Assembly (NCBI RefSeq): GCF_023716565.1
Contig: NZ_CP071848.1
Location: 3,038,001 to 3,102,000, forward strand
Reading direction: 5' to 3'
Source of the DNA: Vibrio sp. SCSIO 43136
Lineage (GTDB): Bacteria > Pseudomonadota > Gammaproteobacteria > Enterobacterales > Vibrionaceae
DNA length: 64,000 nucleotides
Below the pieces are notes generated by a model. The model had not been told where the DNA came from and did no database searches. It worked only from the letters and a program-made list of their open reading frames with translations. The position numbers and the translations under genes were made by a program. Below, one piece after another: positions 10,346-19,950 of this stretch (positions are counted from its first letter, which is position 1; each line of letters opens with the position of its first letter).

Positions 10346-11350
10346 ATGATCACCAAAAATCTGCCCCTCACGGATCTTCACCGTCACCTTGATGGCAATA
10401 TCCGCAGTGAAACCATTCTCGATCTCGGCAAAAAATTCGGCATCGCCCTTCCCGCTTACGATCTAGAAAGCTTACGCCCACATGTGCAGATTGTTGAAGC
10501 TGAACCATCACTGGTCGCTTTTCTATCCAAACTTGACTGGGGTGTTGCGGTCCTTGGCGACTTAGATGCTTGCCGCCGCGTAGCTTATGAGAACGTTGAA
10601 GATGCACTTAACGCTCAAATCGACTATGCCGAATTGCGTTTTTCGCCTTACTACATGGCAATGAAACACAACCTGCCTGTGGCTGGTGTGGTAGAAGCGG
10701 TCGTAGACGGCGTACAAGCTGGTGTGCGTGACTTTGGCATCAAAGCCAACCTAATTGGCATCATGAGCCGTACCTTTGGCCAGGACGCGTGTCAACAAGA
10801 ACTGGACGGCCTACTGAGCCAAAAAGACCACCTCGTCGCTATCGACCTTGCAGGTGATGAACTCGGCCAACCGGGCGATCGCTTTGTATCTCACTTCAAG
10901 CAAGTGCGTGATGCAGGTCTTCAAGTGACGATTCACGCTGGCGAAGCTGCTGGTGCTGAAAGCATGTGGCAAGCCATTAATGACCTTGGCGCAGTACGTA
11001 TTGGCCATGGTGTTAAAGCGATTCATGACCCGAAACTGATGGACTACCTTGCACAGAACCGCATTGGAATCGAATCGTGCCTAACGTCTAACTTCCAGAC
11101 AAGTACCGTTGATTCGCTAGAAAACCACCCAATCAAACAGTTCCTCGACCACGGCGTGATGGCGTGTCTAAACACCGATGACCCAGCTGTTGAAGGCATT
11201 GAACTCCCTCACGAGTACGAAGTCGCCGCACCACAAGCTGGCCTAACTCAAGAACAAATCCGCCGCGCACAAATCAACGGCCTTGAATTAGCATTCTTGT
11301 CTGATGCTGAGAAAAATGAATTGAAAGAGAAAGTGAAAGACCGAGTGTAA
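10346..11350 (+). CDS. add: Adenosine deaminase
   Basis: The enzyme converts adenosine and deoxyadenosine to inosine and deoxyinosine in purine salvage in the cytoplasm. The 334 residues match bacterial Add. Zinc ligands are visible in the N-terminal HxH (DLHRHLDG), in [13 protein letters not shown] (His plus catalytic Glu), in IGHGVKAI and in [18 protein letters not shown] lies upstream of the ATG. The gene is monocistronic, between the c-di-GMP gene and a strong terminator. Confidence 0.96.
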   Translation: MITKNLPLTDLHRHLDGNIRSETILDLGKKFGIALPAYDLESLRPHVQIVEAEPSLVAFLSKLDWGVAVLGDLDACRRVAYENVEDALNAQIDYAELRFSPYYMAMKHNLPVAGVVEAVVDGVQAGVRDFGIKANLIGIMSRTFGQDACQQELDGLLSQKDHLVAIDLAGDELGQPGDRFVSHFKQVRDAGLQVTIHAGEAAGAESMWQAINDLGAVRIGHGVKAIHDPKLMDYLAQNRIGIESCLTSNFQTSTVDSLENHPIKQFLDHGVMACLNTDDPAVEGIELPHEYEVAAPQAGLTQEQIRRAQINGLELAFLSDAEKNELKEKVKDRV

Positions 11351-11371
11351 GGTTTTTAGCTTTTGAATACG

Positions 11372-11404
11372 AAACCGCCGACTCAATGAGTCGGCGGTTT
11401 TTGT
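11372..11404 (+). terminator. Rho-independent terminator of add
   Basis: A perfect 13-base stem, AAACCGCCGACTC paired with its complement around the loop AAT, is followed by five Ts. The A-rich 5' side makes it potentially active for hemN on the other strand too. Confidence 0.92.
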
Positions 11405-11407
11405 ATA

Positions 11408-11451
11408 TACCGTTAGCGAAGCGTCCGTTAGCCGTTAGCGCCAGCGTCCCC
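11408..11451. repeat. Degenerate dispersed intergenic repeat (TACCGTTAGC ... GCGTCC), two units
   Basis: The segment holds TACCGTTAGC followed by GAAGCGTCC and then CCGTTAGCCGTTAGC followed by CAGCGTCC. The same word pair recurs at 35523-35553 (opposite strand) and 48042-48072. The CCGTTAG units belong to the same heptamer family as the other tandem arrays. Confidence 0.6.
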
Positions 11452-11462
11452 TTTAACCATCT

Positions 11463-12836
11463 TTAAATCACCCTAGAAAACTGCTGCTGCCTAGCCCTTT
11501 GACGCAGGTACTTATCAAAACACATACAGATATTACGGATCAGCAGACGACCTCTAAGTGTTACCTCAATCATCTTGCCATCGTATGTCACTAACTCATC
11601 GTCAATGAAAGTCTGAAGCAATTCCAAATCTTCTTTAAAGTAGCGCTTAAAGCCAACACTGAATTGCGTTTCAATCTGGTGAGTATCGAGCTTGAAGTTA
11701 CAAATAAGCTGTTTGATCACTTCACGACGCAGCAAGTCATCTTGGTCTAGCGACACCCCTTTCCACAAGGCGTGGCGCATCTCATTCACTTGTGCGTAGT
11801 ACTTCTTCAGCTCTTTTTGGTTCTGTGCATAGCTGTCACCCACCATAGAGATCGACGACACACCAAAACCAATCAGGTCACACTCCCCTTGAGTGGTGTA
11901 ACCTTGGAAATTACGGTGCAATACTCCATTGCGCTGTGCGACAGCCAGCTCATCATCGGGTAGAGCAAAGTGGTCCATACCGATGAACTGATAACCCGCC
12001 CCTGTCAGACGAGCGATGGTGTCTTGTAAGATTGCCATCTTCTCTTCTGCAACTGGCAGGTCTTCATCTTTGATCTTACGTTGTGCAGCAAACAGTTGCG
12101 GCATGTGGGCGTAGTTAAACACCGACAAGCGACCTGGGCGCATCTCAAGCACTTGCTCAAGAGTTTTAGCAAAGCTCTCTTTGGTCTGTTTTGGCAGGCC
12201 GTAAATCAAGTCTAAGTTGGTTGAGCGAAAACCCAGCGCTTTTGCTCGTGCCACCATATCGAAGATGAACTGCTCATCCTGCTCACGGTTCACTAGACGT
12301 TGAACTTCTTTATCGAAGTCCTGAACTCCGATGCTCAAGCGGTTAAACCCTTCGCTGCGCAAATGGTCAAGCATGTCCAATTCGATCTCACGCGGGTCAA
12401 CTTCGATACTGATCTCTGCATCATCACTAAAGCGGAACTCTTCACGCACCAAGTCCATCACTCGAGTGATTTGAGTATCGGTTAGGAAAGTCGGTGTACC
12501 GCCACCAAAATGTAACTGAGTCACTTCACGTTGGTTAAGCAACGCTGCACGCTGACGAATCTCGTGTTCGAGCACATCTAGATACTCGTCTGCCTTATGA
12601 TGGTGGCGAGTGATCACCTTGTTACAGCCACAGTAGTAACAAAGCTTGTGACAAAATGGGATGTGAATGTACAGCGACAGTGGACGCTCAGGATAACGAG
12701 TACAGTCCATGTCTAGCTCAGCGATGGTATAAGCTTCGTGAAACTCTACCGCCGTTGGGTAAGAGGTGTATCTTGGGCCAGAGTAGTTATACTTTTCTAA
12801 GATAGCCTGATCCCAAACTATTTGCTCACTCGACAT
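11463..12836 (-). CDS. hemN: Oxygen-independent coproporphyrinogen III oxidase
   Basis: HemN is a radical-SAM enzyme that decarboxylates coproporphyrinogen III to protoporphyrinogen IX when oxygen is scarce. The 457 residues match E. coli HemN. The iron-sulphur/SAM motif is CHKLCYYCGC, preceded by YIHIPF, and the HFGGGTPTFL glycine motif follows. The N-terminal segment RYTSYPTAVEFH and the full C-terminal HemN domain separate it from the shorter HemW proteins. GGAAG lies 7 bases before the ATG. I looked for an FNR site upstream and found none convincing. Confidence 0.96.
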   Translation of the reverse strand: MSSEQIVWDQAILEKYNYSGPRYTSYPTAVEFHEAYTIAELDMDCTRYPERPLSLYIHIPFCHKLCYYCGCNKVITRHHHKADEYLDVLEHEIRQRAALLNQREVTQLHFGGGTPTFLTDTQITRVMDLVREEFRFSDDAEISIEVDPREIELDMLDHLRSEGFNRLSIGVQDFDKEVQRLVNREQDEQFIFDMVARAKALGFRSTNLDLIYGLPKQTKESFAKTLEQVLEMRPGRLSVFNYAHMPQLFAAQRKIKDEDLPVAEEKMAILQDTIARLTGAGYQFIGMDHFALPDDELAVAQRNGVLHRNFQGYTTQGECDLIGFGVSSISMVGDSYAQNQKELKKYYAQVNEMRHALWKGVSLDQDDLLRREVIKQLICNFKLDTHQIETQFSVGFKRYFKEDLELLQTFIDDELVTYDGKMIEVTLRGRLLIRNICMCFDKYLRQRARQQQFSRVI

Positions 12837-12953
12837 GTTGGTACTTCCGATATTTAAATGCTGGCGCTATTTTGCCATAGGCACTTTTGGCCTACAGAAA
12901 ATGGTGGAAAATTTATTGGAAAAAAATCCGAATTTGTTGGCTGGATCACTGAT

Positions 12954-12984
12954 AAAGCCAATCGATGCGTGTCCGATTGGCTTT
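12954..12984 (-). terminator. Possible terminator after the DUF2489 gene
   Basis: AAAGCCAATCG and its complement form an 11-base stem with a 9-base loop, 17 bases past the stop of the upstream gene. On the minus strand only TTTAT follows, so it may instead be a processing or stability hairpin. Confidence 0.5.
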
Positions 12985-13000
12985 AGGCATACAGATTGGG

Positions 13001-13492
13001 TTAAGAAACCTGTGCGATTGAGATTTGACTATTGAGGGGTTTGACACGCTGCTGCAGCGTTTTCAGCTCTTCGATCATGGCATCCGCCACTTTCGCTTCT
13101 GCTTTTTGACGCTCAAGGTTTTGACGCATGCGGTCTTGCTTAGGTAACTGCTGGCGGTCATCACCACGAGCCATGTCTTTTACCGTGTGGTAAAGCTCAC
13201 TCAAGGCAGGAAAATCAGTATCCACATCGATGCGCTGTTCACCTTGGATATAATCCAAGATGCAATACACGCGGATACTGATTTCGGATAAGTCGCACTG
13301 ACCTTGAATCGCCGCCATGCAAAGCAAGTCGACATTCTCAAAGATATTGGCGTTGCGTTTTTCAATCGCCAACTGCTGGTGTTGCTCTTGAAGGGCTTTT
13401 TGCTTCTTCAACTGCAACAACAAGTAGCCAGCGTAAGTCGCTAAACCTAAGATGATCACGCCACCAATCGCTAGCAGTACGACAACATCCAT
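13001..13492 (-). CDS. DUF2489 membrane-anchored protein
   Basis: The 163-residue protein has one N-terminal transmembrane helix (about 4-27), followed by a charged coiled-coil-like region (QLKKQKALQEQHQQ) and a cytoplasmic DUF2489 domain with the signature NVDLLCMAAIQGQCDLSEISIRV. The function of DUF2489 is unknown. It lies 5 bases downstream of yihI on the same strand, the usual arrangement in gammaproteobacteria, so the two are cotranscribed. Confidence 0.88.
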   Translation of the reverse strand: MDVVVLLAIGGVIILGLATYAGYLLLQLKKQKALQEQHQQLAIEKRNANIFENVDLLCMAAIQGQCDLSEISIRVYCILDYIQGEQRIDVDTDFPALSELYHTVKDMARGDDRQQLPKQDRMRQNLERQKAEAKVADAMIEELKTLQQRVKPLNSQISIAQVS

Positions 13493-13497
13493 ATTTC

Positions 13498-14034
13498 TTA
13501 GTCCTTAAATTCATCCATATCAAAGTCATCGAACTCGCCAAGCAGATCTTCATCACTGATGCTGCTGATTGCAGGTTCTGAATCTTGAGATGACTCGTCT
13601 TCGTAGATTCCAAGCTGTTTCATCAACACTTCAATGCGATCAAGTTTCTCATCGACGTATTTCTGAAGACCAGCACCAAGGTTTTCACCTGACTCTAGAC
13701 GGTCTAGCAACACATTAAGCTGGGTGTCATTTTCTAGCATCGCCAATTCTTGCTCGGCGCTTAAACGGCGTTCTGCTTTAGTTTGCTTCTTCACTGGCTC
13801 AATGATCAGTGGAATTTTTTTCTTGCTGCCTAAGCGAGGGTCTTTCGCTTTGCCACCATGAGTTTGATTGGTGCTCTCACCTTCAGAGTGACGACTACCA
13901 GACTTCAAACCTTTGCGTTTTTTAGCACGCTTACGCAAGCGACCATCAACGTCTGATTGGGTGCGGTTTCGGGTTACAACAAATTCTGGTGCGCCAGCAG
14001 CGCCAGGTTTTCTAGATTTCTTACTACGACTCAT
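13498..14034 (-). CDS. yihI: Der GTPase-activating protein YihI
   Basis: YihI binds the ribosome-assembly GTPase Der and stimulates its GTP hydrolysis, restraining late 50S maturation. The 178 residues begin MSRSKKSRKPG and continue with a very basic disordered segment (KRAKKRKGLKSGSR). An acidic C-terminal part carries the helical LSAEQELAMLENDTQLNVLLD region, as in E. coli YihI. The start overlaps the end of the upstream methyltransferase gene by 11 bases. Confidence 0.93.
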   Translation of the reverse strand: MSRSKKSRKPGAAGAPEFVVTRNRTQSDVDGRLRKRAKKRKGLKSGSRHSEGESTNQTHGGKAKDPRLGSKKKIPLIIEPVKKQTKAERRLSAEQELAMLENDTQLNVLLDRLESGENLGAGLQKYVDEKLDRIEVLMKQLGIYEDESSQDSEPAISSISDEDLLGEFDDFDMDEFKD

Positions 14035-14671
14035 TACCGGGTTTCCTCAGTAAAATTACATCTTTGCCAATAAATTCGAGCTGGAGTCCGTCCCTATCGG
14101 CCAGATAGCAAAAGGTATTCTGGCTAAAAAAGCTCACATGGGTAAGGTCATTTTTATAGTGCCAAGTGGCAAAGGCTTCTGCGTCTTTAACCATCTTGGT
14201 CATTACGCCAATCCAACCACCTGGTTTCACTAATTTTAACCATTGCTGCCATACAGATTTTGGATCGAACAAATGTTCAATCACTTCCGTGGCAGTCATA
14301 AAATCATACTGTCTCTCAAGTACTGATCGATCTGGATAATAGTAAAGGTCATATAAAGACATTACATGTCCGTTTTCTTCAAGCATCAAGGATAGTGTTG
14401 GACCAGGGCCACAACCAAAATCCAGCCCCAAACTGTTAGGTGCAATACGCTCCAACATTGGTGTTGACATACGGCTTAAAAAACTACGGTATCCAGCATC
14501 ATTTGGATCATTCTCATGGAGATCATAGAAGGCTTTCTCGCGCTTCGCATCCAACCTATCATTTGGGTTGACGAACACGAGTTCACATCTAGGACACTGC
14601 AGATACTCTCGATGAGAATCTTCATAAAAGTGGTGTGTCGAAGTATGTTCACAAAGTGGACAAGAGTGCAT
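14024..14671 (-). CDS. Class I SAM-dependent methyltransferase with N-terminal zinc ribbon
   Basis: The 215-residue protein opens with two CxxC pairs (CPLC near residue 4 and CPRC near residue 27), a probable zinc ribbon. A Methyltransf_23-type fold follows, with the glycine motif DFGCGPG and the post-motif TATEVIEHL. The ATG at 14671 is preferred over the upstream in-frame start at 14704 because AGGAAGG lies just before it. The substrate is unknown. It overlaps yihI by 11 bases and heads the yihI-DUF2489 unit. Confidence 0.85.
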   Translation of the reverse strand: MHSCPLCEHTSTHHFYEDSHREYLQCPRCELVFVNPNDRLDAKREKAFYDLHENDPNDAGYRSFLSRMSTPMLERIAPNSLGLDFGCGPGPTLSLMLEENGHVMSLYDLYYYPDRSVLERQYDFMTATEVIEHLFDPKSVWQQWLKLVKPGGWIGVMTKMVKDAEAFATWHYKNDLTHVSFFSQNTFCYLADRDGLQLEFIGKDVILLRKPGNES

Positions 14672-14760
14672 TATTGGCCTTCCTCCATCAGGGATGCGCA
14701 ACATACCAGAAAGTGATAACAGAGTGGAGTTTTATTGAGCACTTTTTTCTTCAAAAAGAC

Positions 14761-14785
14761 AAAAAGCGACAGCTATTGCTGTCGC
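14761..14785 (-). terminator. Rho-independent terminator of the cytochrome c4 gene
   Basis: GCGACAGC and GCTGTCGC form a perfect 8-base stem with a 4-base loop. On the minus strand it is followed by five Ts. Confidence 0.88.
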
Positions 14786-14818
14786 CTCTCTTTATCTTGG
14801 GCTGATCGGTATAAAAAT

Positions 14819-15436
14819 TTAGTGAAGACCACCAACGTACTTTGAAATTACTTCGATATCGTTGTCTGTCATCTTCATTGCGATATCACGCATCATGGCG
14901 TTCATATCATTGTTACGTTCAGCGTCGCGGAACTTAAGCAGTTGCGCTTTAACGTAGTCAGCGTGTTGACCAGAAATTTTCGGGAAACCTGAAAGCTCTG
15001 TACCGTTACCACGAGGACCGTGACAAGCGATACACGCGGTTAAACCACGCTCCATATCCCCTGCTTGGTACAAAATTTTGCCTTGTGCTACTACATCTTC
15101 TGGCGTTGAGTTTTCAGAAATTGGTAGTGAAGCATAGTATGCCGCTAAGTCGGCAATATCTTGGTCAGAAAGTGGCATCGCCATTGGGCTCATTACAGGA
15201 TCATAACGACCTTGCTTACCCATTGTTTCACCACCAAGTTTGAGATCTTTTAGCTGCTTTTCCGTGTATTTAGCGTGTTGACCCGCCAACTTAGGATAAG
15301 TAGTGATTAGACTGTTGCCATCTGCGTTATGACAGGCAGCACATGTGGCTGATTTTGCCTTGCCAGCTTCTATATTACCTTGAGCCCACGCAGTGCAGCT
15401 GGCCAATAAACTCAAGATTAGCGCTAATTTCTTCAT
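14819..15436 (-). CDS. Dihaem cytochrome c4
   Basis: Cytochrome c4 is a periplasmic electron carrier between the bc1 complex and terminal oxidases. The 205 residues begin with a Sec signal peptide ([18 protein letters not shown]) and hold two class I cytochrome domains, each with a CxxCH haem site: CAACH near residue 33 and CIACH near residue 137. The two [16 protein letters not shown] segments show the internal duplication of the family. It diverges from engB, a common gammaproteobacterial arrangement. The symbol cycA or cc4 is used variably, so none is given. Confidence 0.94.
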   Translation of the reverse strand: MKKLALILSLLASCTAWAQGNIEAGKAKSATCAACHNADGNSLITTYPKLAGQHAKYTEKQLKDLKLGGETMGKQGRYDPVMSPMAMPLSDQDIADLAAYYASLPISENSTPEDVVAQGKILYQAGDMERGLTACIACHGPRGNGTELSGFPKISGQHADYVKAQLLKFRDAERNNDMNAMMRDIAMKMTDNDIEVISKYVGGLH

Positions 15437-15584
15437 GACATTCCATTATAATTATCAAGCTTCCAGTACCACGTATTGTGGGTGCTCATGGTACAATAGA
15501 CGACCTTATACCGATCACGGTTATTTTACACAAATTAACGAAAAAGTAATCAATCGACTACACAAAGACGAGATGGAGTTAACA

Positions 15585-16232
15585 GTGAGCGTAAAAATTC
15601 ATTACCAAAATACGCATTTTATAACGAGTGCACCCGATATTCGCCATATGCCAGAGGATGTGGGTATCGAAGTTGCGTTTGCTGGACGCTCCAACGCAGG
15701 CAAGTCGAGCGCACTTAACCGACTGACAAACCAAAAAAGTTTAGCCAAAACCAGTAAGACTCCGGGTCGTACTCAGCTAATTAACCTATTCAAGGTTCGC
15801 GATTACTGTCACATCGTTGATCTACCGGGTTATGGTTTTGCCCAGGTTCCGCTTGAAATGAAGAAGAAGTGGCAGAAATCTCTAGGTGAATACCTACAAA
15901 AGCGCGAATCTCTGCGTGGTTTGGTGGTATTAATGGATATTCGCCACCCAATGAAAGATCTCGACCAGCAACTGATTTTCTGGGCGGTTGAATCGGGCAT
16001 TCCAGTACAAGTCCTGCTAACCAAAGCAGATAAATTGAAAAGTGGTGCTCGCAAAGCTGAATTACTGAAAATTCGTAAAATGGCGGTTGGTTTTGGTGGC
16101 GAAGTTGAAGTGGACGTATTCTCTTCACTGAAAGGCATCGGTGTCGATCAGCTACGCGCTAAACTGGATTCTTGGTTCGCACCTGCTCTAGAGTGGGATG
16201 CAGAAGAGTCAGAAGGAAACGAAGGCGAGTAA
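15585..16232 (+). CDS. engB: Ribosome biogenesis GTPase EngB/YsxC (YihA)
   Basis: EngB is an essential small GTPase needed for 50S subunit assembly. The G1 motif GRSNAGKSS, the G2 region [15 protein letters not shown]3 DLPGYG and G4 TKAD are all present. I chose the GTG at 15585 because GGAG sits 6 bases before it and the product (215 residues, [20 protein letters not shown]) aligns from its first residues with homologues. An in-frame ATG at 15573 and earlier starts reaching into the cytochrome c4 region are less likely. The neighbours cytochrome c4, spf and polA are conserved. Confidence 0.94.
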   Translation: MSVKIHYQNTHFITSAPDIRHMPEDVGIEVAFAGRSNAGKSSALNRLTNQKSLAKTSKTPGRTQLINLFKVRDYCHIVDLPGYGFAQVPLEMKKKWQKSLGEYLQKRESLRGLVVLMDIRHPMKDLDQQLIFWAVESGIPVQVLLTKADKLKSGARKAELLKIRKMAVGFGGEVEVDVFSSLKGIGVDQLRAKLDSWFAPALEWDAEESEGNEGE

Positions 16233-16681
16233 CTTTCGCTTGTGGCACATGGTAGCCACCCTCTCCTCTCGTAATTGGCTTTCAATGCCAATAAAGTCCC
16301 CACCTCTTGGGTGGGGCAACGGGAGAGAAATAGGAGGTATTATTATTATGCTAAAAAGCATTAAATAAGCGCCCCCAAAACTCAAGCCATTTCTACTATT
16401 TTTTGTTCAATTCTTGCTACGTAACCCCTAAATCATCAGCTATCTAGGCCAAAATCTCCTTTCTTGAACACTTCGGTAACGTCACTTCCGCTTAATTCAC
16501 TACAAAAAGTATGTTTTTGTTCTGACGGATTTTTATAACAGATTAATCAAACGTGAAATCGATAGCTGAGATGCATAGCTTGGAATATTTTATTGCTAAA
16601 GGCAGTTTTGATAGGAAGAAATATGCTCGATGCGAAAAGAAAACATCAAGAAAAGGTGCTGTAAGTTTTTGTTTTGGCACA
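16233..16681. other. engB-spf intergenic region with hairpins and a 6-codon ORF
   Basis: No standard gene is visible in 450 bases. Two hairpins stand side by side: ATTGGC/GCCAAT at about 16277-16296 and CCCCACC/GGGTGGGG at about 16299-16317. A strong Shine-Dalgarno (AGGAGG) then precedes ATG at 16349 and the short frame MLKSIK-stop. The stretch could hold a small RNA or leader; nothing proves it. Confidence 0.4.
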
Positions 16682-16788
16682 ATAAAAAACGCCCCAGTCA
16701 AAAACTGACTGGGGCGGCTGAATCAGCCTAATCCAATAACGTGAAACAAAAGGTCTGAAAGATAGAACATCTTACCTCTGTACCCTAC
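16682..16788 (-). ncRNA. spf: Spot 42 small RNA
   Basis: Read on the minus strand this starts GTAGGGTACAGAGG and continues with the Spot 42 core (AAGATGTTCTATCTTTCAGACC), ending in GCCCCAGTC/GACTGGGGC plus TTTTTT. The sequence is nearly identical to enterobacterial Spot 42 and the length (about 107 bases) agrees. Spot 42 is an Hfq-dependent sRNA that tunes carbon metabolism, repressed by CRP-cAMP in E. coli. Its place downstream of polA and convergent with engB is the conserved one. A TACATTAT-like -10 lies just upstream (16796-16803). Confidence 0.96.
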
Positions 16789-16900
16789 GAGAGATAATGT
16801 ACAACAATTGCTCAGAAATGGAAACTATTTTCGTAGTTTTTTTTCATTAAAATTTTATTACTGACGTTTTGGTGAATGATTACAACCACTTTATTAACAT

Positions 16901-16928
16901 TAAAAAAAAGCCAGCGTGTGCGCTGGCT
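16901..16928 (-). terminator. Rho-independent terminator of polA
   Basis: AGCCAGCG and CGCTGGCT form a perfect 8-base stem around TGTG. On the minus strand eight or more Ts follow. It lies 34 bases past the polA stop and upstream of spf. Confidence 0.93.
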
Positions 16929-16961
16929 CATGTCATTTAGCTGTTTTTGGGCAAAAAATGT

Positions 16962-19751
16962 TTAGTGTGCCTGATCCCAGTTATCACCATGACCCGCTTC
17001 TGCGACCAATGGCACATCAAGCGTTGCCGCAGATTCCATCAGTTTTTGTACTTTACTTTCAACTTCAGCCAACGCGTCTTCATCTACCTCAAGAACCAAT
17101 TCATCGTGTACTTGCATTAATAGTGTCACTCGGCCATTGCCTTCGGCTTCAATCCATTCATCCACCAGCAGCATCGCTTTCTTGATGATATCTGCCGCTG
17201 TGCCTTGCATTGGGGCGTTAATCGCAGCACGCTCTGCCGCTTTACGACGCATGCCGTTTCGAGATTTGATCTCTGGCAGATGCAGACGACGACCAAAGAT
17301 GGTCTCAACATAGCCCAGCTCGGATGCAGTGCTTCGGGTATCTTCCATGTACTGCATCACGCCCGGATAGCGCTCAAAGTAGGTATCCATGTAATTTTGT
17401 GCTTCGCCACGTGGAATGCCTAACTGCTTGGCAAGACCAAAGGCACTCATACCATAGATAAGGCCAAAGTTGATTGCCTTAGCACGACGACGCTGCTCTG
17501 AGCTTACCTCTGAGATATCAACGCCCATTACCTCAGCAGCCGTTGCTGCGTGGATATCTTTGCCGTGAGCAAAGGCATCTAATAGCGCTTTATCTCCTGA
17601 TAGGTGCGCCATGATACGCAGCTCAATCTGAGAGTAATCGACCGCCAAGATTTTCTTACCATGAGGCGCAATAAATGCCTGACGGATACGACGGCCTTCT
17701 TCGTTACGGATTGGAATGTTCTGCAGGTTTGGATCGGTCGATGATAGACGGCCCGTTGCTGCTACCGCTTGATGGTATGAAGTGTGAACACGACCCGTCT
17801 GCGCATTGATCATCTTCGGCAACTTATCGGTGTAAGTGGTTTTCAGCTTAGCTAGGCTGCGGTACTCAAGGATAAGTTTTGGCAGTGGGTAATCCAGCGC
17901 CAGTTCTTGCAGCACCTCTTCATTGGTTGATGGAGCACCTGATGGTGTCTTCTTCACCACTGGCAGCCCCATCTTTTCAAACAGGATCGCTTGCAGCTGT
18001 TTTGGCGAGGCTAAGTTGAACTCTTCGCCAGCGACTTCAAATGCTTTTTGTTCCAGTTCATCAAGACGAACGGCGATCTCTTGAGATTGGTTAGCAAGCA
18101 TAAACTCGTCAACCAATACCCCGTTGCGCTCCATGCGAGAAAGCACAGGGATCAGTGGCACTTCGATATCTTGGTAAATCGACTTTAGTTTGTCATCAGA
18201 TTCGATCTGACCGAAGATGCGGTTATGCAGACGCAGTGTGACATCGGCATCTTCTGCCGCATAAGGTGACGCTTCTTCTAGTTCGATCTGGTTGAAAGTC
18301 AGAGCCTTCTTACCTTTACCTGCAATGGTCTCAAATGAGATGCAGCTATGTTGGAGGAAGCGTAGTGCGAGGCTATCCATATCGTGCTTGCCGCCCACGC
18401 TGTTGTAGACGTATGACGCCAGCATGGTGTCATGAGCAATGCCCTGCATCTCGATATCGTAACGAGCCAGTACGCTAGCATCGTATTTTAGGTTTTGACC
18501 CACTTTGGCTTTGTTGGCATCTTCCAACAAAGGTTTTAGCTCCGCCAGTACCCAATCACGATCAAGCTGCTCAGGCGCATCTAGGTAGTCATGGGCAACA
18601 GGTACGTAAGCCGCCTCGCCTTCAGCCGTTGCAAACGAGAGACCCACAAGGTTAGCTACCATGTAATCCAGACTATCTGTTTCAGTATCAAAGGCGATAA
18701 GTTCGGCTTTTTCTAGCTTCTTCTTCCACTCAGCGAAGCTTTCTTTATCTAGTACCGTATCGTATTGACTGCGATCGATAGTGATAGCACTGGTGTCCAT
18801 TTCGTCTGCAGATGCAGAAGAATTGCTCACTGCCGCCGAGCGCTCTACGGCTTCAACTTCACCAGTGCCACCTTCAAGTAGCTCGTTTAGCCAAGATTTA
18901 AACACTAGCTTGCCAAAGTGCTGGATCAGCTCATCTTTGTTTGGTGGCTGCTTAACCAGATCTTGTGGTGTCATCTCTAGCTCAACATCTAGCTTGATGG
19001 TTGCCAGCTGATACGAAAGTTCTGCGTTTTCTTTGTTGTCGGTCAGTTTCTTAGCCATGGTCTTAGAGCCACGGAAGCCAAGTGGCGCAATGTCATCTAG
19101 GCGCTCATAAAGATCTTTCAGGCCACCGATACCTTGTAGTAGTGCCGTTGCCGTCTTATCACCGACTCCTGGAACACCTGGAATGTTATCGACTTTATCG
19201 CCCATCAGCGCTAGGTAGTCGATGATAAGCTCTGGCGGGATACCGAATTTCTCGATCACGCCTTCACGGTCTAGTACCACATTGGTCATGGTGTTGATCA
19301 GAGTAACGTTATCATCTACTAGCTGCGCCATATCTTTATCACCAGTACTGATCAGAACAGGCATACCCGCTTGGGAAGCCTGATGCGCTAACGTACCAAT
19401 CACGTCATCCGCTTCTACACCAGGGATCGAAATAAGTGGCAGGCCCATCGCCTTAATCACGTTGTGTAGCGGTTCAATCTGACAGCGTAAATCATCTGGC
19501 ATTGGTGGACGGTTTGCTTTGTACTCTGGGTACATGTCGTCACGGAACGTTTTGCCTTTGGCATCGAAAATTACTGCAATTCGGTCTGATGAGAATTGGC
19601 GCATCATGCTACGCAGCATGTTCACAACACCATAAACGGCATTGGTCGGGATCTCACCATTACTCATAGTGCCTGGATAAGCGTGGAATGCGCGATATAG
19701 ATATGATGAGCCGTCGATAAGAATTAACGGATTTTCAGGAATAGTTGCCAT
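16962..19751 (-). CDS. polA: DNA polymerase I
   Basis: Pol I fills gaps and removes RNA primers in Okazaki fragment maturation and repair. The 929 residues match E. coli PolA (928). Three domains are complete: the 5'-3' exonuclease ([16 protein letters not shown] to the [12 protein letters not shown] helix-hairpin-helix), a 3'-5' exonuclease with the DEDD-type motif FDTETDSLD, and the polymerase with VDYSQIELR, the O-helix segment [16 protein letters not shown] and the catalytic [10 protein letters not shown] chose the ATG at 19751 because homologues start there; an ATG at 19799 adds 16 unsupported residues. The upstream region carries DnaA boxes and a GATC cluster. Confidence 0.97.
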   Translation of the reverse strand: MATIPENPLILIDGSSYLYRAFHAYPGTMSNGEIPTNAVYGVVNMLRSMMRQFSSDRIAVIFDAKGKTFRDDMYPEYKANRPPMPDDLRCQIEPLHNVIKAMGLPLISIPGVEADDVIGTLAHQASQAGMPVLISTGDKDMAQLVDDNVTLINTMTNVVLDREGVIEKFGIPPELIIDYLALMGDKVDNIPGVPGVGDKTATALLQGIGGLKDLYERLDDIAPLGFRGSKTMAKKLTDNKENAELSYQLATIKLDVELEMTPQDLVKQPPNKDELIQHFGKLVFKSWLNELLEGGTGEVEAVERSAAVSNSSASADEMDTSAITIDRSQYDTVLDKESFAEWKKKLEKAELIAFDTETDSLDYMVANLVGLSFATAEGEAAYVPVAHDYLDAPEQLDRDWVLAELKPLLEDANKAKVGQNLKYDASVLARYDIEMQGIAHDTMLASYVYNSVGGKHDMDSLALRFLQHSCISFETIAGKGKKALTFNQIELEEASPYAAEDADVTLRLHNRIFGQIESDDKLKSIYQDIEVPLIPVLSRMERNGVLVDEFMLANQSQEIAVRLDELEQKAFEVAGEEFNLASPKQLQAILFEKMGLPVVKKTPSGAPSTNEEVLQELALDYPLPKLILEYRSLAKLKTTYTDKLPKMINAQTGRVHTSYHQAVAATGRLSSTDPNLQNIPIRNEEGRRIRQAFIAPHGKKILAVDYSQIELRIMAHLSGDKALLDAFAHGKDIHAATAAEVMGVDISEVSSEQRRRAKAINFGLIYGMSAFGLAKQLGIPRGEAQNYMDTYFERYPGVMQYMEDTRSTASELGYVETIFGRRLHLPEIKSRNGMRRKAAERAAINAPMQGTAADIIKKAMLLVDEWIEAEGNGRVTLLMQVHDELVLEVDEDALAEVESKVQKLMESAATLDVPLVAEAGHGDNWDQAH

Positions 19752-19882
19752 AGTCAATTGGGTCCAGTGGCTGTTTTTTGATTGAGCTAAGGATGCCATG
19801 TCTATGGTTTTAATGCCATTAGGGTATTGGGGAAATGTGTTGCTGATAAATAGAGCAACTCCGCAATTAATTGCTGCTTAAA

Positions 19883-19899
19883 TGCACTTCATTTGTGCA
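19883..19899. promoter_or_regulatory. NtrC-like dyad upstream of polA
   Basis: TGCACTTCATTTGTGCA has the TGCAC-N7-GTGCA spacing of NtrC sites, but lacks one preferred inner base. No sigma-54 promoter is visible nearby, so its meaning is open. Confidence 0.35.
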
Positions 19900-19917
19900 C
19901 TTTTAGCTCACCAATTC

Positions 19918-19926
19918 TGTGGATAA
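19918..19926 (-). promoter_or_regulatory. DnaA box (perfect consensus)
   Basis: TGTGGATAA is the complement of TTATCCACA, the strongest DnaA-binding sequence. It lies about 170 bases upstream of the polA start. Confidence 0.65.
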
Positions 19927-19941
19927 CTCTGTTAGCAAAAC

Positions 19942-19950
19942 TTATTCACA
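19942..19950 (+). promoter_or_regulatory. Second DnaA box
   Basis: TTATTCACA fits the TTATNCACA consensus. It is 15 bases from the first box and in the opposite orientation. Confidence 0.6.

Noticed and set aside
12940..12956. FNR-like site upstream of hemN (TGGATCACTGATAA)
   Set aside because: It deviates from TTGAT-N4-ATCAA at key bases in both halves.
15393..15584. N-terminal extension of engB reaching back over the cytochrome c4 start
   Set aside because: The extension has no homology and the GTG at 15585 has a good ribosome-binding site and the family N-terminus.
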